A stretch of DNA of 64,000 nt, taken from contig CP006772.1 in the NCBI GenBank assembly GCA_000473305.1, positions 2,593,246-2,657,245 on the forward strand, in the 5' to 3' direction. This stretch comes from Bacteroidales bacterium CF (lineage in GTDB: Bacteria; Bacteroidota; Bacteroidia; Bacteroidales; UBA932). The notes under the pieces were generated by a model. The model made no database searches and had not been told where the DNA came from. It saw only the letters and a list, made by a program, of their open reading frames with translations. The translations under genes and the position numbers were made by a program. Numbering within the stretch: the first letter of the stretch is position 1; the number at the start of each line of letters is the position of its first letter. This document shows, in pieces, positions 44,281 to 53,940 of this stretch.

Positions 44281-47151
44281 GTGAAAAAATTTCTTGTTCT
44301 AATGTTTTTATCCATTTGGATAATCTCTCCTCAATTGCTTGCCCAGGGGCAACAGAAGTATACTCTTGAGGGGAAAGTTACTCTCTATGGTACAGACGAA
44401 CCTATCCCTTATGTAAATGTGCTCATAAAAGAGCTCAACGTTTGGGGTATTTCAGATGTCAATGGTGCATTCAAAATTACCGGTATTATTCCGGGTACAC
44501 ACACACTTGAGGCAAGTTCCCTCGGTTATCAGACTATAAAGTATCCGGTAACCGTCAACAGGAACATAACAGACTTTAAAATTCAGCTGAAAGAAGAGAA
44601 CCTTACCCTTGACGATGTTGTTGTGACAGCAGTTGTAGGTAACTCGCTCAACTCATCTTCAAGAATTGAGAAAGCGGCTATTGAGCACGTTCAGGCATCC
44701 AGCCTTGCAGGAATTATGCAGCTGGTTCCCGGTAACGTTACCGTAAACCCGTCCCTTACCTCTGCAAACAGTGTTACAATAAGAAGCATCGGACAGATAA
44801 CAACGGGAGAGGGTGGTGACCTCAATGGTAATAACGAGCGTGGTGTAGGCCTCATGATAAATGGTGCAAAAGTATCATCCGATGCTAAAATTACAAACGC
44901 CGGAACCTCTTCACCTAATCAGATTGACTATCGTAATTACTCGACAGACAATATAGAGTCTGTTGAAGTGCTAAAAGGTGTCCTCTCTGCCGAATACGGA
45001 GACGTTACTTCAGGTGCTATTCTTGTTAAAACAAGAGCCGGACGCACACCGTTTGAGGCCAGGATTAAGACAGATCCTAACACAAAAGCTGTTGCTTTCG
45101 GAAAAGGTTTTGCCCTTGGAGACAATGCCGGAAACCTGAACATTGATGCAGACTATGCAAGAGCATTCAGTGACTGGGCCTCTCCTGTTGCGATTTTTGA
45201 CAGGACTACAGTTGGTATAACCTATTCAAATACATTCAATACAAATAAAACCCCATTGAGATTCAATGCAAGGGTAAGTGGTTTTATATCTGGCAACAAC
45301 GTAGAGTCAGACCCCGATGTATCATCCCTCGATTTCACAAAAACCAGAAGCAAGAATTTAACCGTTTCACTTTACGGTAGCTGGCTGCTTAACAAATCCT
45401 GGATATCTACATTGAACTACAACGTTTCCGGTTCGTATGAAAAGGATACAGAACAAAAATATGTTGTAGAAAATAAACTTCCGCAACCTTCTACCAGGAC
45501 AATGACTGAGGGTATCACAATCGGATACTTTACAGATCCTACTGCCCCGAAGGACATGAGAGCCGAGGATATTCCAATCTACGCCAATGCAAAGATCTCA
45601 GGTAACCTGAACAAAATGATTGGAGGAACGCTCTCAAAGACCATGCTTGGTGTTGAAGTTAACACAAAAGGCAATACCGGCCGCGGTATATATTATGTAA
45701 GTGGCGTTCCTCAATATTTCAGGGAAAGGCCATATACAGAAATTCCATTTATGACAGACCTTAGTGCATTCCTCGAGGAGAAAGTTACTGTTCCTATCGG
45801 AAAAACTTCTCTCGAAATGAGTCTTGGTGCCCGTCTTAATAAGATGATAGTTGACGGTTACAGCTATGATCCTACCATTGACCCTCGTTTCAATGGTAAA
45901 TACAACATTGTAAAAAGCAAGAGAAACGGCATCTTAAGGTCTTTAGCAATAAGAGGTGGTTGGGGTATCATGCAGAGACTCCCTTCTATTTCAACACTAT
46001 ATCCTGCGCCTGAGTATCTTGACAACTGTCTTTTCCAGTACCGCAACAGTGCTACCGGTGAGTCTCTGGCTGTAATACAGACAGATATAGTTGACGGAAA
46101 GCTCCCATATAACCTCAAGCCTGCAAAGACAAGAAATGCTGAAATCGGCCTTGATTTTAACATTTTAGGTATTGATGCCCAGATTACCTATTTCAACGAA
46201 AACCTTACAGACGGTCTTTCCGGAAATAGTTCGTATGTTACACAGGATTATGACTATTACAACACTGTTTCAAGTCCGACAGCTGCTCCTAAATACGAGA
46301 ACGGCAGAGTCTGGATAAAGAACTCTCAGGGTGTGTACGAACAGCTTGCTTACAAAACAAATACTGAATATAAATCATACGCAAGACCAGACAACCGCGC
46401 CAAGATGAAGAAATGGGGTATCGAGTATGATTTTAACTTTGGCAAGATAAACGCAATAAATACATCTGTTATTGTCAACGGGTCATATATCAAGTCTGAA
46501 AACTCATATGACGGGTTACTCAATTATTATGGAAATTATACTGATCCTATAGTCCCTTCACAAAAGTTGGAGTATGTGGCTATATATGCAGGAGATGACG
46601 CTATGACAAAAGGAACCGGAAGAGAGAGGCTCTCGACCAATATCAGCCTTGTAACACACATCCCTTCAATCCGTATGATTGTATCCGTAGTTACACAATG
46701 CGTATGGAAATACAACACATGGAACCTATATGACGAAGGTAACATCTACTCTCTCGATGCTAACGGGAACAGAGTATTTGGAGATTATAACAACAAGAAC
46801 AATGATGTTATACTCTACAGGGATCCTGTATCTTATATGGATTTTGAAGGCAATGTAAGACCTTTCAGCGATTATTACACAACTACAGACCAGAACCTCA
46901 AGACCCGTCTGGGTATGTTGAGAAAAGCCACTGACGCAAGTTATTACTTCAATAAACAAGGATACAAACCTTTCTTTATGGCAAACATCCGTGTTACCAA
47001 AGAGATCGGCAAACTCGCCTCACTCTCCTTCTATGCAAACAACTTCACCAATTCAACACCTATCATGAAGAATTCGGCAAGGCCTAATGCAATAGGGACA
47101 CGTGTCAACTCGAAGATTTACTTCGGTGCTGAGTTAAAATTAACCTTCTAA
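44281..47151 (+). CDS. TonB-dependent receptor with carboxypeptidase-regulatory N-terminal domain
   Basis: A 956-residue outer-membrane receptor: signal peptide (about residues 1-22), a carboxypeptidase-regulatory domain (about 26-108), plug domain (about 110-245; LDDVVVTAVVG, SSLAGIMQLVPGN, IESVEVLKGVLSAEYGD) and a 22-strand barrel ending KIYFGAELKLTF. It takes up a large or scarce nutrient using TonB energy. Starts with GTG. The 140-bp leader contains a small hairpin GCCAC-N7-GTGGC at 44185-44201. It is not a SusC: no SusD partner follows, instead DUF4876 and DUF6850 proteins. Confidence 0.92.
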   Translation: MKKFLVLMFLSIWIISPQLLAQGQQKYTLEGKVTLYGTDEPIPYVNVLIKELNVWGISDVNGAFKITGIIPGTHTLEASSLGYQTIKYPVTVNRNITDFKIQLKEENLTLDDVVVTAVVGNSLNSSSRIEKAAIEHVQASSLAGIMQLVPGNVTVNPSLTSANSVTIRSIGQITTGEGGDLNGNNERGVGLMINGAKVSSDAKITNAGTSSPNQIDYRNYSTDNIESVEVLKGVLSAEYGDVTSGAILVKTRAGRTPFEARIKTDPNTKAVAFGKGFALGDNAGNLNIDADYARAFSDWASPVAIFDRTTVGITYSNTFNTNKTPLRFNARVSGFISGNNVESDPDVSSLDFTKTRSKNLTVSLYGSWLLNKSWISTLNYNVSGSYEKDTEQKYVVENKLPQPSTRTMTEGITIGYFTDPTAPKDMRAEDIPIYANAKISGNLNKMIGGTLSKTMLGVEVNTKGNTGRGIYYVSGVPQYFRERPYTEIPFMTDLSAFLEEKVTVPIGKTSLEMSLGARLNKMIVDGYSYDPTIDPRFNGKYNIVKSKRNGILRSLAIRGGWGIMQRLPSISTLYPAPEYLDNCLFQYRNSATGESLAVIQTDIVDGKLPYNLKPAKTRNAEIGLDFNILGIDAQITYFNENLTDGLSGNSSYVTQDYDYYNTVSSPTAAPKYENGRVWIKNSQGVYEQLAYKTNTEYKSYARPDNRAKMKKWGIEYDFNFGKINAINTSVIVNGSYIKSENSYDGLLNYYGNYTDPIVPSQKLEYVAIYAGDDAMTKGTGRERLSTNISLVTHIPSIRMIVSVVTQCVWKYNTWNLYDEGNIYSLDANGNRVFGDYNNKNNDVILYRDPVSYMDFEGNVRPFSDYYTTTDQNLKTRLGMLRKATDASYYFNKQGYKPFFMANIRVTKEIGKLASLSFYANNFTNSTPIMKNSARPNAIGTRVNSKIYFGAELKLTF

Positions 47152-47163
47152 TACTGAATCAAA

Positions 47164-48408
47164 ATGAAAAATATAAAATTCCTTTTCCTTCTGATTGCAT
47201 CCGGCGTATACCTTAGCGGATGTATGAAAGATCTGAAAACAGACGAGTTCACCGATGATGCGATCAGCTCTACCATCACAGTGACCGTCAATATGCCTGA
47301 AGGTTATAATTACACAACCGAAGGCCTCCCTGTCTATTTTGTGGATCCAAGCTCCGGACTTGAATTCTGTGATACAACAAATGCCTCCGGTGTTGCAACA
47401 ATCAGAGTACCCCACGGTGCATATATCGCTACTACTGAGACCAAACACAGTGCAGCCGGTGGTGTTGTCTACATCTTTAACGGAACATCGGAAAAAATCC
47501 GTGTTGCTCCCAACGATCCTAAAAGCGCAAGCTCTAAAATAGATCTCAACGTTTCGAAAGCAGGACAAATTGTATTGAAAGAGATTTACTACGGAGGATG
47601 TATGAATCCGGCCACAGGTAAGAGCTATTCTAAAGACCAGTATTTTATTCTTTACAATAATTCCGGAGAGGTTGCATACCTTGATTCTCTCTGTCTTGCC
47701 GTTGTAGATCCTTATAATGCACCTTCCAGTGGTAAATCATCAAACTGGGTTAAACCTAATTCTACTGAATTAAGAGACTCCATACCTGTATCCGGCATCG
47801 GTTGGATGTTCCCCGGAACAGGTAATCAACACCCGCTTCAACCGGGCGAACAAGTTGTCATCTCTCTTAATGCAATAAACCATTTAACCATATCTTCCAC
47901 ATCTGTCAATCTGGGCATTCAGGGTTACTGGGCAGCTTACGATCCTTTGCTTACAAAAGCTCAATCCACCCCCAATGCAGGAGTTAACCTGATGACTGGA
48001 TTCTGGAAAGTGGGTACTGCAACATCCTGGGTTGTATCAACATTGAGCCCTGCAATATTCCTCTACTCTATGGGTGGTAAGACTCCTACTCAGTTTATTG
48101 CAGATACTTACACATGGAATCCGGGTTATGCCACTAACAGAAACTTTGACTGTCTGATGGTTGACAAGAACCTTATTATTGACGGAGTTGAATGTTTCAG
48201 AAATGTGACCGACTCCAAAAGGCTCCGTCCGGAAATTGACAATGGTTTTGCAATGGTTGACGGTGGCGGTCAGGGACAAAGCGTCCACAGACGCATAGAT
48301 GCACAGGCAACAGCAGCTGCCGGCGGCAGAATTGTATATATGGATACTAACAACTCATCCAACGACTTTGAAAAGAGAACAACTGCTTCACTTGTTGGTG
48401 TAAATTAA
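47164..48408 (+). CDS. DUF4876-type lipoprotein
   Basis: A 414-residue surface or periplasmic lipoprotein with lipobox LSGC (Cys at about residue 20), an Ig-like early part (ITVTVNMPEGYNYTTEGLPVYF) and the DUF4876 region (VLKEIYYGGCMNPATGKSYSKDQYFILYNNSGEVAYLDSLCL). It starts 12 bp after the receptor stop. In Bacteroidota this family accompanies TonB receptors; its role (substrate capture) is inferred from position only. Confidence 0.82.
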   Translation: MKNIKFLFLLIASGVYLSGCMKDLKTDEFTDDAISSTITVTVNMPEGYNYTTEGLPVYFVDPSSGLEFCDTTNASGVATIRVPHGAYIATTETKHSAAGGVVYIFNGTSEKIRVAPNDPKSASSKIDLNVSKAGQIVLKEIYYGGCMNPATGKSYSKDQYFILYNNSGEVAYLDSLCLAVVDPYNAPSSGKSSNWVKPNSTELRDSIPVSGIGWMFPGTGNQHPLQPGEQVVISLNAINHLTISSTSVNLGIQGYWAAYDPLLTKAQSTPNAGVNLMTGFWKVGTATSWVVSTLSPAIFLYSMGGKTPTQFIADTYTWNPGYATNRNFDCLMVDKNLIIDGVECFRNVTDSKRLRPEIDNGFAMVDGGGQGQSVHRRIDAQATAAAGGRIVYMDTNNSSNDFEKRTTASLVGVN

Positions 48409-48418
48409 ATTTAATAAG

Positions 48419-50041
48419 ATGAAAAACAAATTAATATATACAGTAGCAATTGTGGCAATGGTTCTCTTCTCAGGAACACTTTTGGCACAGAAACATAAAG
48501 TATCTGACAAGTGTCTCTACTTTTTTGACAGACTTGAGAAAAGCGCTCCTTGGATTGTTTCCGATAACGGGGCAGGTTTGGTCTTCAACTCCGCAATGAA
48601 CTTCTCATCATTTGGTGCTTTTTATGGTAATGAAAAAGGTGATTACAAGAATTACTATGATCCTTCTAACTATAATACTTTCGGAATCTCTACAAAATCA
48701 TATGTAAAGTCAAAAAACGTATACTATTTTGGAGAGCTCATCTATGATTACGGAATCAAAGAGAATCAGGCATGGCTTGGCACTATCTATCCAAATACCA
48801 CTTATAACCCTATCGTGGACTCAATTCCCGGAAAGGTGTTGAGAGAAGATTATTATCTGAATGCAAAGGTTGGTTACCCTGTTTCAAAGAGTCTTTCACT
48901 CGGTGTAGGCTTCAATTACCACACAGCAACCGCTGCAAAGAGGACTGACGGAAGAAACAACAATACATTTTCAAGCTTTAACGTCGCTCCCGGTATAATA
49001 TTCAGCAAAGGCATACTCAACCTCGGATTAAACCTTTCTTACAAGCACGATGTAGAGAGAGTTAAATATGAGTACCTAGGTGATGAGACAGGAAAGAGCA
49101 TATATTACATGGAGGGGCTGTTCTTCTACACAGAGAGCGGTCTGACAAACACAACCATTCTTTCCAGAGGGTATTTCACTGATGTTTTTGGCGGGGCGCT
49201 TCAGCTTGAATTAAGAAAGAACAACCTTAAATTCTTCAATCAGCTTAAAGTAAACTATAATCAGGAAGATGATTTCGAAGATAACAACCTGATGAAAAGA
49301 TATGCTTTCACAGATGGCCTTAAGTACGATTACACCGGAACTCTTTCTTTATCTACTAAAGCGATTGATAATTACCTTAAACTCTCTTTTGTAAACAACC
49401 AGCAATTCAGCTACAATGTTGTAACCAACTATGAACTAGTTCCCGGTGAAATCAACACATGGAACTATTTCGAGTATGGCAAGACATTGAGATATATGGT
49501 TGACGAGACAGAGTACGGTGCTGAATACAAAGGTTATGTAAAACGTCAGGATGGCTGCAAATGGAATTTCTCATGGATATTTACCCTTGGTGGCAATTAC
49601 AGCAAGGTGGCAAAGGATTTTAAAATCTATCCTGCCGTATATCATCAGGATTATGAAAACACCCAGCTTTACGCCAATATCGAGAAAAATTTCAGAATTA
49701 AAGATATAGCCCTTATAGATATAAATCTTGGAGGTAGCTATATAGATGGTAAAGGTCTTATGCTGGAAAGCTCTAATCCTGTTACTGAAGGAAGCCTTTT
49801 GATGAACAACTCTCTTTTGATGCACGATTTCGCATACAGAACTGCAGACCGCGCTAAAATCGGCGGTGGTATTAAGTACACACATATCCTTAATGCAACA
49901 AAAGGTATGACAGCGTTCTGCCATGCAACATATTCACATCAGTATCTGGTAAATGACGGTGGCCTTGCAGCAACTCTCGACGGAGTACTGCCGGGAACAT
50001 ACAAATCATTTGTAAATATCAGTGTCGGTTTGAACTTCTAG
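48419..50041 (+). CDS. DUF6850-type outer-membrane beta-barrel protein
   Basis: A 540-residue protein with signal peptide (about residues 1-23) and strand-rich sequence ending in SVGLNF, as expected for a barrel. It forms the third gene of the receptor/DUF4876/DUF6850 set with 10 bp spacing, and a terminator follows 20 bp later. No enzymatic motif is visible. Confidence 0.75.
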   Translation: MKNKLIYTVAIVAMVLFSGTLLAQKHKVSDKCLYFFDRLEKSAPWIVSDNGAGLVFNSAMNFSSFGAFYGNEKGDYKNYYDPSNYNTFGISTKSYVKSKNVYYFGELIYDYGIKENQAWLGTIYPNTTYNPIVDSIPGKVLREDYYLNAKVGYPVSKSLSLGVGFNYHTATAAKRTDGRNNNTFSSFNVAPGIIFSKGILNLGLNLSYKHDVERVKYEYLGDETGKSIYYMEGLFFYTESGLTNTTILSRGYFTDVFGGALQLELRKNNLKFFNQLKVNYNQEDDFEDNNLMKRYAFTDGLKYDYTGTLSLSTKAIDNYLKLSFVNNQQFSYNVVTNYELVPGEINTWNYFEYGKTLRYMVDETEYGAEYKGYVKRQDGCKWNFSWIFTLGGNYSKVAKDFKIYPAVYHQDYENTQLYANIEKNFRIKDIALIDINLGGSYIDGKGLMLESSNPVTEGSLLMNNSLLMHDFAYRTADRAKIGGGIKYTHILNATKGMTAFCHATYSHQYLVNDGGLAATLDGVLPGTYKSFVNISVGLNF

Positions 50042-50060
50042 TCGGTAACCTGTACTATAT

Positions 50061-50097
50061 AAAAAGCACCTTCGAGTAACATCGTAGGTGCTTTTTT
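50061..50097 (+). terminator. Rho-independent terminator after the DUF6850 gene
   Basis: Stem AAAAAGCACCT (50061-50071) with AGGTGCTTTTTT (50086-50097), loop of 14 bases, T tail. Closes the TonB-receptor operon. Confidence 0.88.
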
Positions 50098-50126
50098 ATT
50101 ATATTTACAGACAACTGTTTACGACG

Positions 50127-51326
50127 ATGGCAGATTTCTCAATAAATTTTGCAGGGATAAAAGCACCGAATCCTTTCTGGTTAGCCTCCGGCCCTCCTTC
50201 AAATACGGGGATTCAGGTAATGAGGGCTTTTGAGTCGGGTTGGGGCGGTGCTGTATAGAAAACAATCGGTGCTAAGGGCTACAATGTATGCAACAGATTC
50301 GGAGCATTCAACTATAACAGGAGAAGGCTTGTCGGTATGAGCAATGTGGAGGTTATTTCTGATCGCGAACTCTCAATAAACCTCAAAGAGATTGAACAGA
50401 CAAAGAAAAGATTTCCGGCCAATGCTCTTATAGCCTCATTGATGGCTGAAACACATGATGATTGGGTTCAGTTGGTTACCGATGTTCAAAATGCCGGTGT
50501 TGACGGGATTGAACTCAATTTCAGCTGTCCTCATGGTATGTGCGAAAAAGGCATGGGTTCTGCGGTAGGCCAGGAGCCCCGATTAATTGAAATAATCACA
50601 GAATGGGTAAAAGAGGGTGCAAAAGTGCCGGTAATTGTTAAACTGACTCCAAACATCACAGATATAAACGACGAGGCAATTGCGGCTAAAAAAGGGGGCG
50701 CAAACGCCATATCCCTTATAAATACTATTCAAAGCATAACCGGAGTAGATATTGACCGATTCATACCATATCCTACTATTTATAATCGTGGGTCAAACGG
50801 AGGTTACTCCGGCCCTGCAGTAAAGCCCATAGCTTTGAACATGGTAAAGAGTTGTGCAAAAAATCCGGATTTGAACCTCCCTATATCCGGTATCGGAGGT
50901 ATTGAAAACTGGCGGGATGCCGTTGAATTCATACTTCTCGGAGCCGCGTCAGTGCAGGTATGTACCGCAGTAATGCACTATGGCTTCGGGATTATCAAAC
51001 AGATGCTCTCCGGTCTTGAAAACTATATGAACGAGAAAGGATTTAGTTCCGTCAGTGAGTTCGTGGGCCTTGCCCTGCCGAATGTTACCTCATGGGAAGG
51101 TCTAAACTTTGACTACAGAGTCCGCGCCAAAATAGACTCCTCAAAATGCACAGGATGCCACACTTGCTACACCTCTTGTAAAGATGGCGGCTACCAGGCT
51201 ATAGAATTGGTCTCCGACAACGCAAAGAGTAAACCCGTCATAATAGACGAGAAGTGTTGCGGATGCGGTTTATGTACTCTGGTATGTCCTGTGGATGAAT
51301 GTATTACCCTTGATAATGTCCGTTAA
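50127..51326 (+). pseudogene. preA: PreA-type NAD-dependent dihydropyrimidine dehydrogenase, interrupted by an amber codon
   Basis: From ATG 50127 to the stop, 400 codons match the PreA family (FMN TIM barrel plus C-terminal 2[4Fe-4S] domain) in one frame, except TAG at codon 44 (50256-50258) in the segment GWGGAV*KTIG, where family members have Trp (one base, TGG to TAG). Downstream: SCPHGMCEKGMG, ISGIGG, and cluster motifs CTGCHTCYTSC and CCGCGLCTLVCP. PreA reduces uracil/thymine with PreT, which is not in the window. An internal restart at 50337 would lose the FMN-binding N-terminal region. Nonsense mutation, sequencing error or suppressed stop are the options. Confidence 0.85.
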
Positions 51327-51330
51327 TTTA

Positions 51331-52308
51331 CTACTTACCTCCGAAATTCTTCATAAACTGAACCCTTTCGAACTTTCTTGGATCCTCTATATTCGAATAG
51401 TTTAACATTCCCTTGAAATCTTTGATGTTTTTGAATCCGTGCTTCTCCATGAAGATGTGGATATCCTGATTTACATCCGATATTGCCTCCGCCCCTCTTT
51501 TGTACAAAGCAGTACACATCTGGACAGTTGTAGCACCGGCAAGAATCTGCTTGATGGCTGTCTCTCCGGAATGAATACCTGTACTTGAAGAAAGATCTAT
51601 TCCCTGTACAAGTGCCGAAACAATCCCCATCCATCTCAACTCCCTCAAAGACTCCGTCTCGGTCGAGAATGCCTCAGCAGCGACTATTTTTAGCTTTGAT
51701 ATGTCTATATCGGGTGTGTAGAACCTGTTGAACATAACAACCCCTTTCGCACCGTATGCTTTGAGATTATTTACAAATCCTGGAAGGTTTGTTACATAAC
51801 CGGCTATCTTTACGGCAACAGGAATTTTAAGCATCTTTGTAACTGTACCGATAACATCCAGATAATCCTTCTCCACGTCTGACGAGCTTTTATGAATATT
51901 TAAAGGCAAAGAGTAGATATTGAGCTCAATGGCATTTACCCCAGTCTTTTCAATCTCCCTCGCATAAGAGACCCACTCTCCTTTTGAATAGCAGTTTATA
52001 CTTGCTATAACCGGAACCGTAACCTTTGCCTTAATCTCCCTCAGAAGGTTGAGATATTTCTCTATCGAATACTGACGCATATAGTGGTGAAGGTAGTCCG
52101 CCGACTCAGGGTAATCACTGCTCCGCGAATTGAGAAAATCAGCCTCATCAACAATCTGCTCCTCAAAAAGGGACTTCACTACAATCGCCCCGACCCCGGC
52201 CTTCTCAAATGATTCAATTTTATCAAGCTGCGTTGTCAGACCGGAACTTGCTGCTATAACAGGCGAATTAAGGGTCAAACCCATGTAATTAACCGAGATA
52301 TTTGTCAT
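51331..52308 (-). CDS. Dihydroorotate-dehydrogenase-like flavoprotein
   Basis: A 325-residue TIM-barrel flavoprotein of the Bacteroidota dihydroorotate dehydrogenase-like group: YMGLTLNSPVIAASSGLT at the start, VAVKIAGYVTNLPGFVN in the middle and ILAGATTVQMCTALYKRG near the end. The active-site base seen in true class 1 enzymes is not obvious (NCYSKG is present in the loop), so the substrate is uncertain. It converges on the preA remnant with only 4 bp between stops; its start is just below the glyQS stop (11 bp), implying one transcript. Confidence 0.82.
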   Translation of the reverse strand: MTNISVNYMGLTLNSPVIAASSGLTTQLDKIESFEKAGVGAIVVKSLFEEQIVDEADFLNSRSSDYPESADYLHHYMRQYSIEKYLNLLREIKAKVTVPVIASINCYSKGEWVSYAREIEKTGVNAIELNIYSLPLNIHKSSSDVEKDYLDVIGTVTKMLKIPVAVKIAGYVTNLPGFVNNLKAYGAKGVVMFNRFYTPDIDISKLKIVAAEAFSTETESLRELRWMGIVSALVQGIDLSSSTGIHSGETAIKQILAGATTVQMCTALYKRGAEAISDVNQDIHIFMEKHGFKNIKDFKGMLNYSNIEDPRKFERVQFMKNFGGK

Positions 52309-52319
52309 GATTTAAAGTT

Positions 52320-53858
52320 TTAGATTTTTTCCAGAACATTTCTAAATCCAACCTTGTCCCCAACGATTTGTTTCAGTTCAGAAACAGGGATACGTTCCTG
52401 TTTCATTGAATCTCTGTATCTGATAGTCACACAATTGTCCTCAAGACTCTGGTGGTCGATAGTAATACAGAAAGGTGTTCCGATCGCATCCTGACGGCGG
52501 TATCTCTTTCCGATACTGTCCTTCTCGTCATACTGACAGTTAAAGTCAATCTTCAGATCCTTCATTATCTCCCTTGCCATCTCCGGAAGACCATCCTTTT
52601 TAACAAGAGGGAGAACGGCTAATTTGACAGGAGCAAGGAATGCCGGTAATTTCAGTACTACCCTATCCTCTCCGTCCTCAAGCTTCTCTTCACAGTAGCA
52701 TGATGAGTAGATAGCCAGGAAGGTTCTGTCCAGACCAATTGAAGTCTCAATAACATACGGGATATAGCTCTCATTTGTCTCAGGATCGAAATATTGCATC
52801 TTCCTTCCCGAAAACTTCTGATGTTGGCTCAGGTCAAAGTCTGTACGAGAGTGTATTCCTTCAAGTTCCTTGAAACCGAAAGGAAAATCAAACTCTATAT
52901 CTGTAGCTGCGTTTGCATAGTGTGCAAGCTTTTCATGATCGTGGAAACGATATTTTTCCTCCCCAAGGCCTATTGCCTTATGCCATTTAAGGCGGGTCTC
53001 CTTCCACTTGCGGAACCATTCAAGCTCTTCACCCGGTCTTACAAAAAACTGCATCTCCATCTGTTCGAACTCTCTCATTCTGAAAATAAACTGTCTTGCA
53101 ACAATCTCATTTCTGAAAGCCTTTCCAATCTGTGCAATACCGAAAGGTATCTTTAGCCTTGATGTCTTCTGAACATTCAGAAAGTTGACAAATATCCCCT
53201 GGGCTGTCTCGGGACGAAGATATATTGTGCCTGACTCGTCACTGACACTTCCGAGTTGTGTAGAAAACATGAGGTTAAACTGACGAACATCTGTCCAGTT
53301 CCTTGTCCCGGAAATCGGACATACAATTTCACAATCTATGATCAGCTGCTTAAGAGCGTCAAGGTCATTAGCCCTAAGAGCATCGTTCATCCTCTTTGAA
53401 ACCTCTTCAGCTTTTGATTTATTTCGTAGCACGTTTGGATTTGTAGCACGGAACTGTGCCTCATCGAAAGAGTCACCGAATTTCTTGCGTCCCTTCTCTA
53501 CCTCCTTATCCATCTTCTCCTCCAGTTTGGCAATATAATCCTCAAGAAGAACATCTGCACGATATCTCTTTTTTGAGTCTTTATTATCTATCAAAGGGTC
53601 ATTGAACGCTCCCACGTGCCCCGAAGCCTCCCAAATCTTTGGATGCATGAAGATTGCAGAATCTATTCCTACAATATTCTCATTTAAACGGACCATGGCA
53701 TCCCACCAATACTTCTTGATATTGTTCTTCAACTCCGCTCCTAACTGTCCGTAATCATACACTGCGCTCAGACCATCATAAATCTCGCTTGACTGGAAAA
53801 TGAATCCATACTCTTTTGCATGAGCTATAAGGCTCTTAAATAACTCCTCCTGTGTCAT
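52320..53858 (-). CDS. glyQS: Glycyl-tRNA synthetase (dimeric class II)
   Basis: A 512-residue class II synthetase: motif 1 region FMHPKIWEASGHV, motif 2 FRNEIVARQFIFRMREFEQMEMQFFV, the RPETAQGIFVNF block, motif 3 ETSIGLDRTFLAI and a C-terminal anticodon-binding domain. It attaches glycine to tRNA-Gly. I start at ATG 53858 (MTQEELFKSL) although the frame is open further upstream, because a -7 box TATTTTTG lies at 53879-53886, 21 bp upstream; a longer start would precede it. Confidence 0.95.
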   Translation of the reverse strand: MTQEELFKSLIAHAKEYGFIFQSSEIYDGLSAVYDYGQLGAELKNNIKKYWWDAMVRLNENIVGIDSAIFMHPKIWEASGHVGAFNDPLIDNKDSKKRYRADVLLEDYIAKLEEKMDKEVEKGRKKFGDSFDEAQFRATNPNVLRNKSKAEEVSKRMNDALRANDLDALKQLIIDCEIVCPISGTRNWTDVRQFNLMFSTQLGSVSDESGTIYLRPETAQGIFVNFLNVQKTSRLKIPFGIAQIGKAFRNEIVARQFIFRMREFEQMEMQFFVRPGEELEWFRKWKETRLKWHKAIGLGEEKYRFHDHEKLAHYANAATDIEFDFPFGFKELEGIHSRTDFDLSQHQKFSGRKMQYFDPETNESYIPYVIETSIGLDRTFLAIYSSCYCEEKLEDGEDRVVLKLPAFLAPVKLAVLPLVKKDGLPEMAREIMKDLKIDFNCQYDEKDSIGKRYRRQDAIGTPFCITIDHQSLEDNCVTIRYRDSMKQERIPVSELKQIVGDKVGFRNVLEKI

Positions 53859-53878
53859 CTCATTAATTTTGTAACAGG

Positions 53879-53886
53879 CAAAAATA
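53879..53886 (-). promoter_or_regulatory. Promoter (-7 box TATTTTTG) of glyQS
   Basis: On the minus strand TATTTTTG, exact TAnnTTTG match, 21 bp from the chosen glyQS start. Back-to-back with the dsbD promoter at 53909. Confidence 0.6.
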
Positions 53887-53908
53887 GTGCATTTCTGGGG
53901 ATTTTTAA

Positions 53909-53916
53909 TAATTTTG
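53909..53916 (+). promoter_or_regulatory. Promoter (-7 box TAATTTTG) of dsbD
   Basis: Exact TAnnTTTG match 25 bp upstream of the dsbD start at 53941, supporting that start over an in-frame ATG at 53887. Confidence 0.6.
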
Positions 53917-53940
53917 TCTTCATCCCTAAAAATATTATCA

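Noticed and set aside
44281..50041. A polysaccharide utilisation locus (SusC/SusD)
   Set aside because: No SusD-like protein, glycoside hydrolase or sulfatase is present; the partners are DUF4876 and DUF6850.
50256..50258. Genome-wide TAG recoding
   Set aside because: TAG ends several normal genes in the window at the expected family length, so the amber codon in preA is a local event.
53887..53940. Longer N-terminus for DsbD from ATG 53887
   Set aside because: It would place the -7 box inside the coding region and bury the signal peptide behind 18 extra residues.
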